Of a DNA stretch of 64,000 nucleotides, positions 42,083 to 53,430 are shown piece by piece (the first letter of the stretch is position 1; every line of letters starts with the position of its first letter). This stretch comes from Paroedura picta (Eukaryota > Chordata > Lepidosauria > Squamata > Gekkonidae): NCBI RefSeq assembly GCF_049243985.1, contig NC_135370.1:185677350-185741349 (forward strand), in the 5' to 3' direction. The notes below the pieces were generated by a model. That model ran no database searches. It was not told the DNA's origin and saw nothing but the letters and a program-made list of their open reading frames with translations. Made by a program: the position numbers and the translations under genes.

Positions 42083-45000
42083 ATGTCCGGGCGTGGGGCG
42101 GTGCTGCTGGCGGTGGCTGCCTCGGCCGCGCTCCTCCTGGGCGCCGCCCTCCACCAGGTCCCCGAGGGGCACCTCGGCGTCTACTACAGGTGCGGGAGGG
42201 AGGGGGCGGGGGGGCAGGTGCCCCGCCCCCCCACCCCGAGTGGCAGCGCCCCCAACCCCCCCCCCATGCCCGCCCGCCCGCCCGCCTGGGCTGAGGCCTG
42301 GCCCCCGAACCCTGCGGAGACCCCGGCCCCGCGCCCAGGGAGGGACCTCCGGGGCCCTGCTTGGGAACAGCCGTGTTGCTTCTGTCGGCAGGGGCGGGGC
42401 GCTGCTGTCCAGCCTGAGCGGGCCCGGCTACCGCATCATGCTGCCCTTCGTCACCCGGCACAGGGCCGTGCAGGTGCGTGCTCCCGCCCGGGGAGGGGGG
42501 CGCTGGGAAGGCCGGGCCGGCCGGAGCCCGCCCTGCGCTGACTTCCGTGTTCTGTTGCAGACAACGTTGCAGACGGATGAAGTGAAGAATGTGCCTTGTG
42601 GGACCAGGTAGGATCCCTCGGGTCGTCCGCTGGGCTAGGCCGAGCGGGGCTCTGGTGAGAGGAGTGCCACGGCCACCGTGCTGCCCGATTCCCTGCCTCT
42701 GGGCTCTGGGCGGCACCCGCTGAGCTGCTCGGAGACAGCTCTCCTTGTGCTGCTGCCGTGCAAAGGTTAAGCCCTGGCAAAAGAGGGGCGCAACTCTCCA
42801 GAGTCATTAACAAGTGCCGTCTTCTCCCAGTGGTGGTGTCATGATCTACATTGATCGAATTGAAGTCGTGAACGTCTTGGCCCCACATGCAGGTACGTCC
42901 TCTTCAAAGGGCGGGGGTGGGGGGGGAGGGCAACTGGCATGAAGGCTTGGAGGTGCGAGGAAAGCGCTCTGCCCGATCTTTCAGAGGCCTGGGTTTAAGG
43001 CGATTGCCTTCCAGGGCGGCTGTGCCAGTGCATGCCATGACACATAGGTTCGGAAGGGACTCTTGAGAGGAGCATGCAGCTGACCCGTATAAGGAATCTA
43101 ATGGCTAAATCTCAGCTTGACAAAAAGCAGTACAGTCTGATTTGACCAGGACTGGTCAAAGAAGAGTGTCAAAGAAGAGTGCTCTGAATCAGACTGGCAG
43201 GTTCCCATCCAGATTCCCTTTGTAGCTAGCCAGATGCCCTACAAGGCCTGCAAGCATAATTCCCCCAGTGCTCCCCTCCCCATTGACCCTGAGCCTAGAG
43301 CCTCATTGGCAGGGGATGCCCAGTCAGGAGCTGACTCCCAGTGCAATGAGGATCCCAGGCCTGCTGGGTGCGCCTGGGGGGCTGAGTCTTGGAGGCTGGT
43401 GTACAGGAGACCGAGGGGCTGTCTGGCAGCAGGCCAAGAGAGGCCTGGTGGGGAACTCTGCTCAGGCATCCTTTTCTTAGGGAGACTGCCTGGGGGAAGG
43501 GGTCAAGGTGACGTGTGTATTCTATTTTTGTGGCCTTCCGATCTCTCTCCTCCTGCCGCCCTAGTCTATGACATTGTGAGGAACTTCACAGCCGACTACG
43601 ACAAGGCTCTCATCTTTAACAAGATCCACCATGAGCTCAACCAGTTCTGCAGTGCCCACACCCTCCACGAAGTGTACATCGGGCTCTTTGGTAAGGGTGG
43701 ACTCTTCCTCCCCCCCCCCTTCCCTGGCACTGCAGCGGAATCTTGACTGTGGTGTTCCCTCCCGCTTTTTCTGTTTGTGCTGATAATGGATGCTTCCTTG
43801 TAGAATGCACTCACACAAGGGTCAGCTCTTGACGAACTCTGGTTGCATAAAGTTTTTTAATCTTTGATAGCTAATTAAAATGGTTCCAGAAACATTATTT
43901 TATTGTGTTTTAAGAGAGATTATGGGTTCAGTTTGGCCTTTTTATCATCATCATAGAATATAATAGAATCATAGACTTTGAAGGGACCTCCAGGGTCATG
44001 TAGTCCAAACCCCTGCACAATGGAGGAAATCACAACTACCTGCCTACCCACAGTGACACCATTTCCATGTCCAAGTGATCCCACCCACCACCCCAAATCT
44101 CCAGCATCCAGCCTGGCCTGGAGGAAATTCACCTACCATCCCACAGTGGTGATCAGCACTTCCCTGGGTATGCAAGGAAAGACCATAGGAGAGAAAAACA
44201 ATGGCACATACCTTCCTGCCCACCCAATGACAATTTGCCTAAGTTCATAAAATCAGCATTTCTGTCAGATGACTCTCTAGCCTCGGCATAAAAACTTCTA
44301 CTCTCATTTTTGACCTGGAGATTGTAACTGGTACAAAGTGCGGCTACTAGGGTCCTCACTAAGACATCTTGGAGGGCCCACATTCAGACAGTGCTACAGC
44401 AGCTGCACTGGCTACCGGTTTGCTTCTGGATCAAGTTCAAGGTTTTGGTTTTTACCTTTAAGGCTATACGTGGCCTGGGTCCCACCTACCTGAGGGATTG
44501 CTTATCTATGCCCCCAGCAGAGCAGGTATGAATTCGCTGGTGGAATAAGCTCCCGGGTCCTGGCAGAGCTTGCTGGGTTCTGCAGGACCTGCAAAAGGGA
44601 GCTCTTCCACCAGGCACTTGGTTGAGACTGAGCGACCAGCAACACCTACAGGGCCCCTGCTACCTCCCTCCTGAAAAATCCACCCATGCATTATGCTCTG
44701 GATCTGTTCGTATTGTTGTAGCGTTATTTTTTATATGAGAGTTGTTATGAAAACTAAATTCTATATATTGTTTCTATGCTTTACGTGAACCACCCTGAGC
44801 CTCAGGGGAGGGCAGCATATAAAGATAAATAAATAAGTCCAGTTGACACACTTTGGCTTCTCCACCTCTCAGTAGGGAATCCCCAATGACCAGCACACGT
44901 CCCCTAGTCCTAACACATTGGGGAGCAGAAGAGACAAGCTGCCCATTTGGTATGGGCATTTAATTAGGATGAGTCGGTTTTGTTCTTTGGCACAGAAAAG

Positions 45001-48000
45001 TATGATAGAAATAAATCAGGGGGCTGGAAATAGCTCTGTGAGCCCCGAACAGCTGAGGGCAGCATATCAATTGAATGAATCAATGAATCAATGAAGTGAT
45101 TAACCCGCCTGCCTCCTGTCTACTGCTCCTAGATCAGATAGATGACAACCTGAAGCTTGCATTGCAGCAGGATCTGAATGTCATGGCACCAGGGATCACC
45201 ATCCAGGTAAGCTAGGAGCCTAGGCTGCCTTCGAGCTCCTAAAGGAAAGGGAGGTCTCTGCACTACTCACTTTTAGGTGTCTGAATTCTGCACAGAAGGG
45301 AGCAGTTCAGCATACCACTCTAATGGCAGAAAGCGAAGAGGAACTAAAGAGCCTGTTAGCTTGCCGCCCGGCAATGCGGGTGAAGGAGGAGAGTGCAAAA
45401 GTTGAAACTCAACCTCAAGACAACAAAGATCATGGCATCCGGCCCTCTCAATTCCTGGCAAATAGATGAGGAAGAAATGGAGATAGTGACAGATTTTATT
45501 TTCCTGGGCTTCAAGATCCTGGGCTAAGAAATTAAAAGACGCTTGCTCCTGGGGAGGAAAGCTATGGCAAATCTAGACAGCATCCTAAAAAGCAGAGACA
45601 TCGCCCTGCCAACAAAAGTGCGTTTAGTCAAGGCTATGGTCTTCCCAGTTGCAATGTATGGCTGCAAAAGTTGGACCATAAGGAAGGCCGAGCGTCAAAG
45701 AATTGAGGCTTTTGAACTCTAAACCAGTTAGTCCTAGAGGAGATCAGCCCTGACTGCTCCTTAGAAGGCCAGATCCTGAAGATGAAACTCAAATACTTTG
45801 GCCACCTCATGAGAAGGAAGGACTCTCTGGAGAAGAGCCTACTGCTGGGAGCGATCGAGGGCAAAAGAAGAAGGGGACGACAGAGAATGAGGTGGCTGGA
45901 TGGAGTCACTGAAGCAATAGGTGCAAACTTAAATGGATTCCAGGAAATGGTAGAGGACAGGAAGGCCTGGAGGATCATTGTCCATGGGGTCGCGATGGGT
46001 CAGACACGACTTCGCACCTAACAACAACAACAAATATAGGTATCCCAGAGATAGATTAGTGAAGTTGGTTTAGGGTTGTCCAGAAAGTATGCTGTCTATT
46101 TCAGTCTTTCCCAAAATTCTGGGGCTTCAACATTTTCAGACATTTTCCATTTCTAGGAGGGAGTGGCCCGGGCTGACCGGTCTGCTCTCAGAAGCTACAC
46201 AGGATCAGCCTGGCTAGGAATTGGATGGGAGACCACCAGGGGAGCTCTGGGTTTCTCTGTGGAGGCAGGCAAGGGCAAGCCATCTTTGACTCCCTTGCAT
46301 TGAAAACCCTCCGGGATGGGGTGTGGTTTCATAGTGCTGCTTCCACCACCACCACCACCACCAGGAGGGGTGCCAGAGGGGAGAATGTGCTGAACAGGCA
46401 GGTGGGCGGGCATGCCCCTTGACACAGTAGAGGGCTGGGGAAAAGAGCCCCCCCTCCCCCCAGCAAGGTTGCAGCTTGACTTGAGTGGTCTGTCTTTTTC
46501 ATGCAGGCTAGTTGTGAATGGGGTAGGGAGTTGTGAATTTCCTACATTTTGCACAGGGTTGGAGTAGCTGACTGTAGAGGTCCCTTCCAACTCTATGATT
46601 CTATGATTCTAGGCTGTGCGTGTGACAAAGCCCAAAATCCCTGAAGCCATTCGGAGGAATTTTGAACTTGTGTAAGTATTCCTTGCTGGAGTGTCTTCCA
46701 AGAGCCTGAGACCTGCTTGGGGGAACGGGCCAACGGTCAAGGTCACTTATTGCCTCCTCAAGTGCCCATAAAGGCCTTGCAAAGTGACATCTTGTGTTGC
46801 CACTGGGCTGCTCTGGGAGCCCTGCAGCCGTGGGGTGGCGGGTTATTATTGCAACCACTGAATAAGCTGTGAAAAGATTGTTGCTTCCTTGGCACACCTG
46901 CGCTCCAGACCGAGAACCAGTTCTGTCCATTGACTTCCAAAAAGCTTTCCCTCCCCAAAGATAGAGGGGATAAAGAAGACAGGTCTTCTTTGGATTCCAA
47001 ATGGGCTAAGGGAAAGGAAACCGAGATTGGGAGTGCATGGACAGTTCTTCCAGGACGGGGGAGGGGGGGGGAGTTTGCAGTGGGGGCCACACAAGGACTG
47101 TTGTTGGGACCAGTGCTGCTTTCATTTGTTTGCTAAAGAAACTGGATGTGGAGAGCCCTGGCTATGGGATGGGTTGGAAGGGCTTTGAAGAAGAAGAGTT
47201 GGTTCTTATATGCCGCATTATTATTATTATTATTAACACGCCCAACACGTCTAAAAAACCCCGGTTGGTGGAGAAAGACTGTCTGCAGGATACTTCTTCA
47301 TCCCTTCACCCCCGACGCCCGCATGCACAGCCGCCAACACTCCAAGAGGTAGCTTCAGAGAATATCTGGGCCAACACCTTCTGTAGGCCTTTGTAGGGAG
47401 GGAGCCGTTCTCCCTGGCCGTAGCCAAACACTTGGCGAAAGAGCTCCGTTTTATAGGCCCTGCAGAACGTTGACAATTCTGTCAGGACCCTTAGCTCTTC
47501 TGGGTGCTCATTCTACCAGGTTGGGGCCAGGACTGAAAAGGCCCTGGCCCTGGTCGAGGCCAGGCATGCCTCCCGGGGGCCAGGGACAACCGGCAGATTC
47601 CTACCTGCTTAGCTAAGAGTCCTGCAGGGGGCATAAGGAGACACGTGTTCCCTCAGATAAATGGGACCCAAACTGAAAGGCCTTGCAAATAACCAGAACC
47701 TTGAACTTGATTCGGAAGCCAATTAGCAACCAATGCAGCTGCCTCAGCATAGGCCGGACATGAGCCCCTCCCCCCCCCCCCCCCCCAAGATCACGTTGTG
47801 AGGACTCTAGCAGCAGCTGCAATTTCCGGGTCAGAGACAAGGGAAGGCCAGCATAGAGTGAGTTACAGAAGTCAAATCTGGAAATGACCATTGTATGGAT
47901 CATAGTGGCCAGGTGTTCTGGGGACACGTAGGGCACAGATAGAAAAATGCTGCTTGAGCTACTCTTGTGACCTGAGCATCTATAGATAAGGAGGCATCAA

Positions 48001-50380
48001 AGATCACCCGCAGATTCCTGGCCACAGTCACAGCCATAAGCTGCACCCCATTCAGGCAGGGGATGCTTCCTGCTCCTGTCCCTAAAGGACCTCCATCTTG
48101 GAGCCAAAGGACCTCCATCTTGGAGGGGTTGAGTTTCAGCCGACCCTTCCTGAGCCATCCAGATATAGCTTCTAAACAATTGGCAAATGTTTCTGGGAGG
48201 GAATCAGGCTGGCCATACATTCTCTACCCGAAGGAGGCTCAAAGGGGCTTACAGTCGCCTTACAATTCCTCTCCCCGAAACAGACACCCTGTGGGGTGGG
48301 TGAGGCTGAAAGAGCCCTGATATTCCTGCTCGGTCAGAACAGCTTTATCACTGCTGTGGCGAGCCCAAGGTCACCCAGCTGGTTGCATGGGGGGAGCTGT
48401 GGTCAAACCTGGCTCATCAGATTAGAAGTAGGTGATCCTAACCACTACACCAAGCTGGTTACCCTTAGTGATGATGCCCCCCCCTTCCGGTGGCTGTGAT
48501 GACTTTGTAGACCCCCCTGCCTCCCAAAACAAGAGATGTTGGAGAACTGGAAACAGGAAGAAGGACAATGGAATCAAACATTTGTCTGCTGTCAGTTGCC
48601 ACTTTTAAGCAAAGCCGTTGGTGTAAAAAAGAATTAAGGAAGAAGTGAATTGCTCCATCTCCTAGAACTGGGCAGGTCAGAGAGCCAGCAGTCAGTGGGG
48701 ACAGCGGGGGTGGGGGTGGGGGGGCTTGTGCCTCTGCCCTGCTGGGCTTGAGGAACCGTGGTCGAGCCAGGAGCTGGAGAAGCATTTCCTATTTTGCTCT
48801 GCAGGGAAACAGAGAAAACCAAACTCTTGATTGCAACCGAGAAGCAGAAAGTCGTGGAGAAGGAGGCGGAGACAGAGAGGAGGAGAGCACTCATAGGTAA
48901 CTGCCCACCCTGGCTGGGAGACCCCCAGCTGAATTCACTCCAGTGCTCCTTGAGCTGAACGGTCCCTGGCCAGGACACTTAGGTGCCCACGGCCAGTGTG
49001 CCAGCAGCGGGGGGTGGGATACACGGCTGAAACGAGACCCTGGTCAGGCTGCCTCAGCCGCTGGGCTTCTAGCGGTGGCCTGCTGAGGGGGTGGGCTAGG
49101 AGGAACAGAAGTTTCTGGTCTGCTGGTCTGGTCCAAAGTGACATGTCACAGGGGGGGGGGGTGTATAGGCACATTTTTGTGGTTTCTAAAACTCTTAAGG
49201 CTGGAGCAATGAAGAGGGATACTCTTTTTTCCCATGGAAAAATTTTCTGCCCCACAAGTGTAAATGCAGTCTGAGGGAGGGAGGGAGGGAGGGAGGGAGG
49301 TGATGGTTGTGCTGCAAATCAGTCCTATAGGAGAGGCAGCTGGACAACCCCTAGGCAAGTGCCTTGGCCTTCTTTTGCTAACATGGTTTAAATATTTCAA
49401 TTTGAATTGCATTGTGGGCTCTTCCTCTGTGTCCAGGCCGTGATGATTGTGCTCCCTCCCTCCCCCTCTCCTTGGGGCGGGGGGGGGGGGCGAAACTTGT
49501 AGCTGCTGAGGCTGCAGGCTGGTGTGGTCTCATTGCAGAAGCAGAGAAGGTGGCTCAGGTGGCCAAGATTCAATACCAGCAGAAGATCATGGAAACATTA
49601 ATAGGCAAGCGGATTTCGGAGCTTGAAGGTAAGTGTGCCCCTCCTCTTTCCTCCCCAGACCGGCAGGAGGGCTTGCTGCTCAGCCTCGGAAGCATTTTGG
49701 GACCAGCTACCTCTGCAGAGAGAGGGCGGCATAAAAATGCAAAACATAAATGTACAGCTGGAGAGTGGCAAAGCGAAAGGATCCCTGGGGCTCCGTCAAT
49801 GGCTGAGCGCACTGAGGGCAGCTGGGCTCCCCCCCCCCCGCCCCCCCCCCCCGCACTCCCTGGGGTCAGCCTGGCTAGCAGCGCTCTCCTGTTGTGCTCT
49901 CAGATGCTGCTTTTCTAGCGCGGGAGAAGGCCAAAGCAGATGCCAACTTCTACACTGCTCAAAAAGCAGCCATTTCAAACAAGGTGAGTCAGCAGCCCTT
50001 TTGCACGGACTGATGGGGAGAGGAAGGCGGGGGAGGGGGGGGAGGTACAGAGGCCTGCTTCCCTCCCTCCCTCCCAGAGGCCCCCCCCCCCCGGTCACCT
50101 GCTCTCTGGAGTCCAGTAGAGGAGAGGTCCTTCTGAAGCCTCTTGGCTTACCCACTCTCTCGCTCTCCAGATGAAACTCACCCCAGCGTATCTGGAGCTG
50201 GCCAAATACCAGGCCATTGCAACCAACACCAAGCTGTATTTTGGGAACAGCCTCCCTCCTGGCTTGCTCCTGGGCTCTTGTGCCTTCAACTGTGTGGCTG
50301 CAAGCTCTGCTGGAGACACCCAGCTCATCTCAAAAGTGGGGGAAGGCCACCTCGGGCACGGAAGAGACGGTCCCCTTTGA
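42083..50380 (+). CDS. ERLIN1: ERLIN1 (ER lipid-raft-associated protein 1), complete, 11 exons, 342 aa
   Basis: SPFH/prohibitin-domain ER protein that forms ring complexes with ERLIN2 and scaffolds ERAD of IP3 receptors. Exons: 42083-42189, 42392-42473, 42561-42607, 42831-42892, 43565-43690, 45133-45206, 46613-46671, 48805-48896, 49539-49628, 49904-49983, 50171-50380. All phases join, total 1029 nt. The protein starts with a signal-anchor ([20 protein letters not shown]), then [75 protein letters not shown], a coiled coil ([20 protein letters not shown]) and [19 protein letters not shown]1 is preferred over ERLIN2 by [28 protein letters not shown] and KYQAIAT. The C-terminal ~40 residues after KLYFGNSLP do not resemble the usual ERLIN1 tail. 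Length is close to the family norm (346-348). Confidence 0.95.
43960..44300 (-). mobile_element. CR1-group LINE 3' end
   Basis: Reverse-oriented end: AATAGAATCATAGACTTTGA, GGACCTCCAGGGTCATGTAG, CACAACTACCTGCC, then GGAAATTCACCTACCATCCC. An older subfamily shared with 52508-52925 and 26203-26340. It is in ERLIN1 intron 5. Confidence 0.75.
44310..44840 (+). mobile_element. L2-type LINE ORF2 tail and 3' end
   Basis: Translates in pieces as [38 protein letters not shown] and a [12 protein letters not shown]-like stretch, then [11 protein letters not shown]. The 3' stem ACCACCCTGAGCCTCAGGGG and the ATAAAGATAAATAAATAA tail follow. It lies in ERLIN1 intron 5. Confidence 0.7.
45290..46035 (+). mobile_element. 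BovB (RTE) LINE 3' end
   Basis: The coding remnant contains [29 protein letters not shown] (frame-broken), [20 protein letters not shown] and [20 protein letters not shown]. Then comes [20 protein letters not shown] and [20 protein letters not shown]. The terminal GGGTCGCGATGGGTCAGACA and CGACTTCGCACCTAACAACAACAA are the hallmark of the BovB 3' end. The copy is 5'-truncated and frame-broken. It is in ERLIN1 intron 6. Confidence 0.92.
46150..46372 (+). mobile_element. 5S-rRNA-derived SINE
   Basis: The head follows 5S rRNA (TCTGCTCTCAGAAGCTACAC, AGGATCAGCCTGGCTAGGAA, TTGGATGGGAGACCACCAGG), keeping the internal promoter blocks. The body has AGGCAGGCAAGGGCAAGCCA and TTGCATTGAAAACCCTCCGG, and the tail is a CCA/ACC repeat. 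It is a SINE and not a 5S rRNA gene, because only the first ~100 bases match and a tail follows. In ERLIN1 intron 6. Confidence 0.85.
46495..46612 (+). mobile_element. CR1-group LINE tail ending at the ERLIN1 exon 7 acceptor
   Basis: The segment TGAATTTCCTACATTTTGCA, CAGGGTTGGAGTAGCTGACTG, AGAGGTCCCTTCCAACTC and TATGATTCTATGATTCTAG is a short plus-strand CR1 end. Its last octamer unit supplies the AG at 46611-46612, and exon 7 begins with the next base. Confidence 0.8.
47188..47235 (-). mobile_element. Sauria SINE 3' tail fragment
   Basis: GAAGAAGAAGAGTTGGTTCT and TATATGCCGC, the reverse-oriented tail of the Sauria SINE, followed by an ATT repeat. ERLIN1 intron 7. Confidence 0.6.
47395..48215 (-). 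mobile_element. L2-type LINE ORF2 remnant
   Basis: Reverse-strand pieces: [83 protein letters not shown] and [18 protein letters not shown]. The copy is interrupted and contains a ~22-base C run at 47767. ERLIN1 intron 7. Confidence 0.75.
48216..48462 (-). mobile_element. Sauria-type tRNA-derived SINE
   Basis: In reverse orientation the head reads CCAGCTTGGTGTAGTGGTTA (box A), then a weak box B, CCAGCTGGGTGACCTTGGGC, GTTCTGACCGAGCAGGAATA, and the tail region GCGACTGTAAGCCCCTTTGA and GCCTCCTTCGGGTAG. This is the common squamate SINE whose 3' end resembles the BovB LINE. It is inserted at the edge of the L2-type copy. Confidence 0.85.
49273..49304. repeat. GGGA microsatellite
   Basis: About seven GGGA units in ERLIN1 intron 8. 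Confidence 0.9.
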
Positions 50381-51440
50381 AGCCACGGGGAGGCGGGGGT
50401 CCCAAGGACACGATCCTTGCACTGTGTGCCCTCGCCCGTCTGAACGCATCATTGCCTGGAGCCTTGTCCTCAAATTTGCCTTATCTGGGAATAATGTTGT
50501 TGTTGTTGCTGCTTTCATAGTGGAGGAGGAGGAGGTGAATGTTTTCTGTAGTCCCGGCATGGCCTGGGATCTCTGTGGGCCACGCAGAAGGCAGCACTCT
50601 GGCCCTGCCCGAGGGAACGTGGCTCCAAAGGGGTCCCTCGGATCTACCTCCCAGGCTGTTCTTCACACGTGCGTCTTGTGGGGCAGAGGAGGGGGGGGCT
50701 GCTGGAACCCCCTGGGAGTGGTTTTAGCTCTGGCCTTTGCTGGAAGATGGTGTGCCTGGAAGGAGTTGGGCTGTGACCAGCTATTGACGGGCAGCTGAAG
50801 AACTGACTACGAATAGGGCGCTGCATTTTGTTTGCTGGTACCCTTGCGTCAGTCTTGCTCAACGTGGTCCATGTAAACTCCTTGCAGGACAATGCTTTCC
50901 AGCAAGTCTTCCATGTGCATTTTGAGCTGGCCGATTGCCCCCACATTTAGGAAAAAGATGCTCTCTGAAGGCTTCTTGCAGGTAACGGAAACTGAGGAGG
51001 GGCTGAGAGAAAGGGCACAGCCACTAGGCAGAGAAGCTGGGATAGGTGACCCATGGGCGCTGAGTCCACGCAGCACAGCAGTTGTGTGTGTGTGTGTGTG
51101 TGGGGGGGTCACATGTGTGAGTTCATCCTTGCAGGGATGCCAAATCCCACATCTCTCTGAAATTCAGTTGTCCTTCAGGCTGTGGAGCTACCAATGCGGG
51201 CAATGCTAAATGGAATTCAGCTCAGGCTTTCTGTGGGGTGGGGGTCTCACAAGCTGCCAAATTGGCGGGGGACTGTTGGGCAGAGTAATGCTAATTTATC
51301 TGTGAAAGGCCTGGCTTCGCTACCTGCAAGAGAGTTTGTACATGACTGGAAATGTTTATTCTCTGCTGGGGCTTTTACCCAGGTGGCCTATGTCAAATGT
51401 ATATGCAATACTGAACTTTGGAATAAGGGGGAAATAAAGC
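50381..51440 (+). terminator. ERLIN1: ERLIN1 3' untranslated region with poly(A) signal
   Basis: The stretch after the stop codon contains no gene-like frame. AATAAA at 51433-51438, followed by a T-rich segment (TTTTTCATACTTTTTCTTC), is the best poly(A) signal on the plus strand, giving a ~1.05-kb untranslated region. A GT run lies at 51084-51103. The assignment is inference from position. Confidence 0.5.
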
Positions 51441-51589
51441 TATTTTTCATACTTTTTCTTCTATGTCTGTGTGAGAGGCTCCTTACTGTCTCTGTGTGTC
51501 ATGGGAGGATGCCATTCCTTGCTGGGAATTCTCCTGGGCTAAAGGATCCCTGGAAAGTGCGCATCCACCCCAGGACCATCTCTTTACTC

Positions 51590-51785
51590 TTCGATTCAAT
51601 TATGTCCCTGCCTTTCTCCCCAGAGGGGACCCAAAGCAGCTCCCCTCCTGACGATCCTGAGGCAGGTCAGGCTGAGGGAGGCCGACGGGCTGAAAGCCAC
51701 CCGGTGAATTTCCACAGCATGAGCAGGATTCAGATCCGGGGCTCCTGTGTACTCATCGGACATGCTTAACTAGCTCTCTTGAGGC
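51590..51785 (-). mobile_element. tRNA-derived SINE (MIR-like body)
   Basis: In reverse orientation: a head with CCCCGGATCTGAATCCTGCT (box B-like), then CAGCCTGACCTGCCTCAGGA and the terminal GCTGCTTTGGGTCCCCTCTG, GGGAGAAAGGCAGGGACATA. This is a common squamate SINE class. It lies between ERLIN1 and TUBGCP2. Confidence 0.65.
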
Positions 51786-52089
51786 TCACCTGCCAAGGAG
51801 GGCTATGTTTAGCTGGACCAAGAACAAACGGGTGGAAACCCGGTAAAATGCCTTATAACCATTTGGGACATACATGCAGTCCAGCGCCTGGAAAAGAAAC
51901 CATGTGTTAAACAGCTGCACCAATGTCTTTATGGAAAGGTTCATCACAAGGGACACGCACTGAGGGATGTCTGCCACTTGGAGGCCATCTGTGCTTGTAG
52001 CCACCACCACTTCTACGTGGTGAATGACATGTTCCTCTTTGGGTGGTGAAGTGATTTCTTCTGCCAGCTCTGTGCTGCTGGGGAGTCCC

Positions 52090-52925
52090 CGCCCTCCACG
52101 CAGGGTCGTGTTCCTCAGATGCCTGTGGCCGGTCCTTCACAACTGATTAAAATGTGGAATTGGCTGCCACGGGATGCCGTGAGGGCCATGGGAACAAACA
52201 GCTTTGGAATAATATTGGACAGATGCTTGACGGAGGAAAGGTCTGCCAGTGCCCACAAGTCAGGCTGACCTCCCTCCACAGGCAAAGGTGCTAGTCCTCT
52301 GAACCCGAGCCAGGATGCACCATCAAGGGAAAGTCTCTGCCTCTATGCTCCAGCCTAACAGGATGCTGGACTAGATGGACCCTCACTGGTTTCATCCTTG
52401 AGATGTTGGCTGCCTTCAGCTGAACATGCTACTGTCTTCAGTTTCATCAGACAACCTGTCAGCTTTGCAGTCTGCTCCCATAACAGTGTGATGTAGAGAC
52501 CACAAACAGAATCATTGAGTTGGAAGGGACCTCCAGGGTCATCTAGCCCAACCCCCTGCGGGAACTCACAACTACCTGCCCATCCACAGTGACTCCAATT
52601 TCATGCCCAAGTGATCCCCCCCCCCACAAAATCTCCAGAGTTCAGGCTGGCCCAGAGGAAATACACCTCCCATCCCACAGCAGTAATTAGTAGTTCCCTG
52701 GGTTTGCAAGAAAAGGCCACAAGAGACAAACGCTGGCACATCCCTTCCTGCCCACCCACCCACCATCTAGCTAAGGTCATGAAATCAGCATTTTTATCAG
52801 ATGACTATCTGGCACCTGCTTAAAAACCCTCCAAAGAAGGAGAACCCACCACCTCCTGAGGAAGCCTGTTCCACTGAGGAACTGCTCTAACTGTCAAGAA
52901 CTTCTTCCGGATGTTTAGCCCAGGA
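52090..52925. mobile_element. CR1-group LINE ends, convergent pair
   Basis: A plus-strand end at about 52090-52410 (TGGAATTGGCTGCCACGGGA, GGATGCTGGACTAGATGGAC) faces a minus-strand end at 52508-52925. The minus-strand end reads CAGAATCATTGAGTTGGAAG, GGACCTCCAGGGTCATCTAG, ending with the [11 protein letters not shown] coding remnant. Both are old copies, in the intergenic region between ERLIN1 and TUBGCP2. Confidence 0.65.
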
Positions 52926-53059
52926 CAGATTTCTGAGGCACTCCACTCATCACTCCTTTCCAAGATGATGATGAACCATTTAGTAAAGCAGGTTGTCCTT
53001 TGAGTGCATTCACACAACCTCCTGTGAATGCCTCTTGACCTTGCAGCAGCATCTTTTGG

Positions 53060-53300
53060 AAGAGTGAGAGGGGCCTACAAGATGGAGTTGTTCCACCAGC
53101 CTGGAGAACTCATCCACCAATACAGGCTGCTCCAAGCTCTGGGCAACCTCAGAGAGGTGCAATTATTATGTGGGGAAGGAGGAGGTGGCGGCTCATGCTT
53201 TTACTGGTTTTATTTATTTATACATACTTAAAGGTGGTTGTTGCCTGCCCTGAGCCAGCCAGAGAAGGGTGGGGTAGAAATAAAAATGGATTATTGCTTT
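53060..53300 (+). mobile_element. L2-type LINE 3' end
   Basis: AYKMELFHQPG-like coding end, then TTTATTTATACATACTTAAA and the terminal stem CCTGCCCTGAGCCAGCCAGAGAAGG with an A-rich tail. It lies just downstream of the TUBGCP2 3' end. Confidence 0.55.
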
Positions 53301-53430
53301 ATATTATAAGGCATGGACAATTCTTCCTCCTCCCCATCTAGGCATGCTCAGCGACCGCAAGGGAAAAGAGATCTCAGCACAGTAAGGTGAGACCTGGAGA
53401 CACATGCACATCAGAAGCCCAGTAAAGGTT

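Noticed and set aside
41633-42611. Plus-strand open frames of 250-300 codons around the ERLIN1 start
   Set aside because: They run through introns and antisense to CWF19L1, and the residues are Pro/Arg/Ala-rich without similarity. Splicing explains the real frame.
41568-42716. Long minus-strand open frame (382 codons) across the CpG island
   Set aside because: GC-rich DNA leaves few stops. The frame crosses CWF19L1 introns and the promoter, and only the exon 2 part is a known protein.
46150-46260. 5S rRNA gene
   Set aside because: Only the internal promoter part matches, with many changes, and it is followed by a SINE body and a CCA-repeat tail.
42083-50380. ERLIN2 instead of ERLIN1
   Set aside because: Some residues are ERLIN2-like (YDIV, LALQQDL), but most diagnostic positions and the neighbour CWF19L1 favour ERLIN1.
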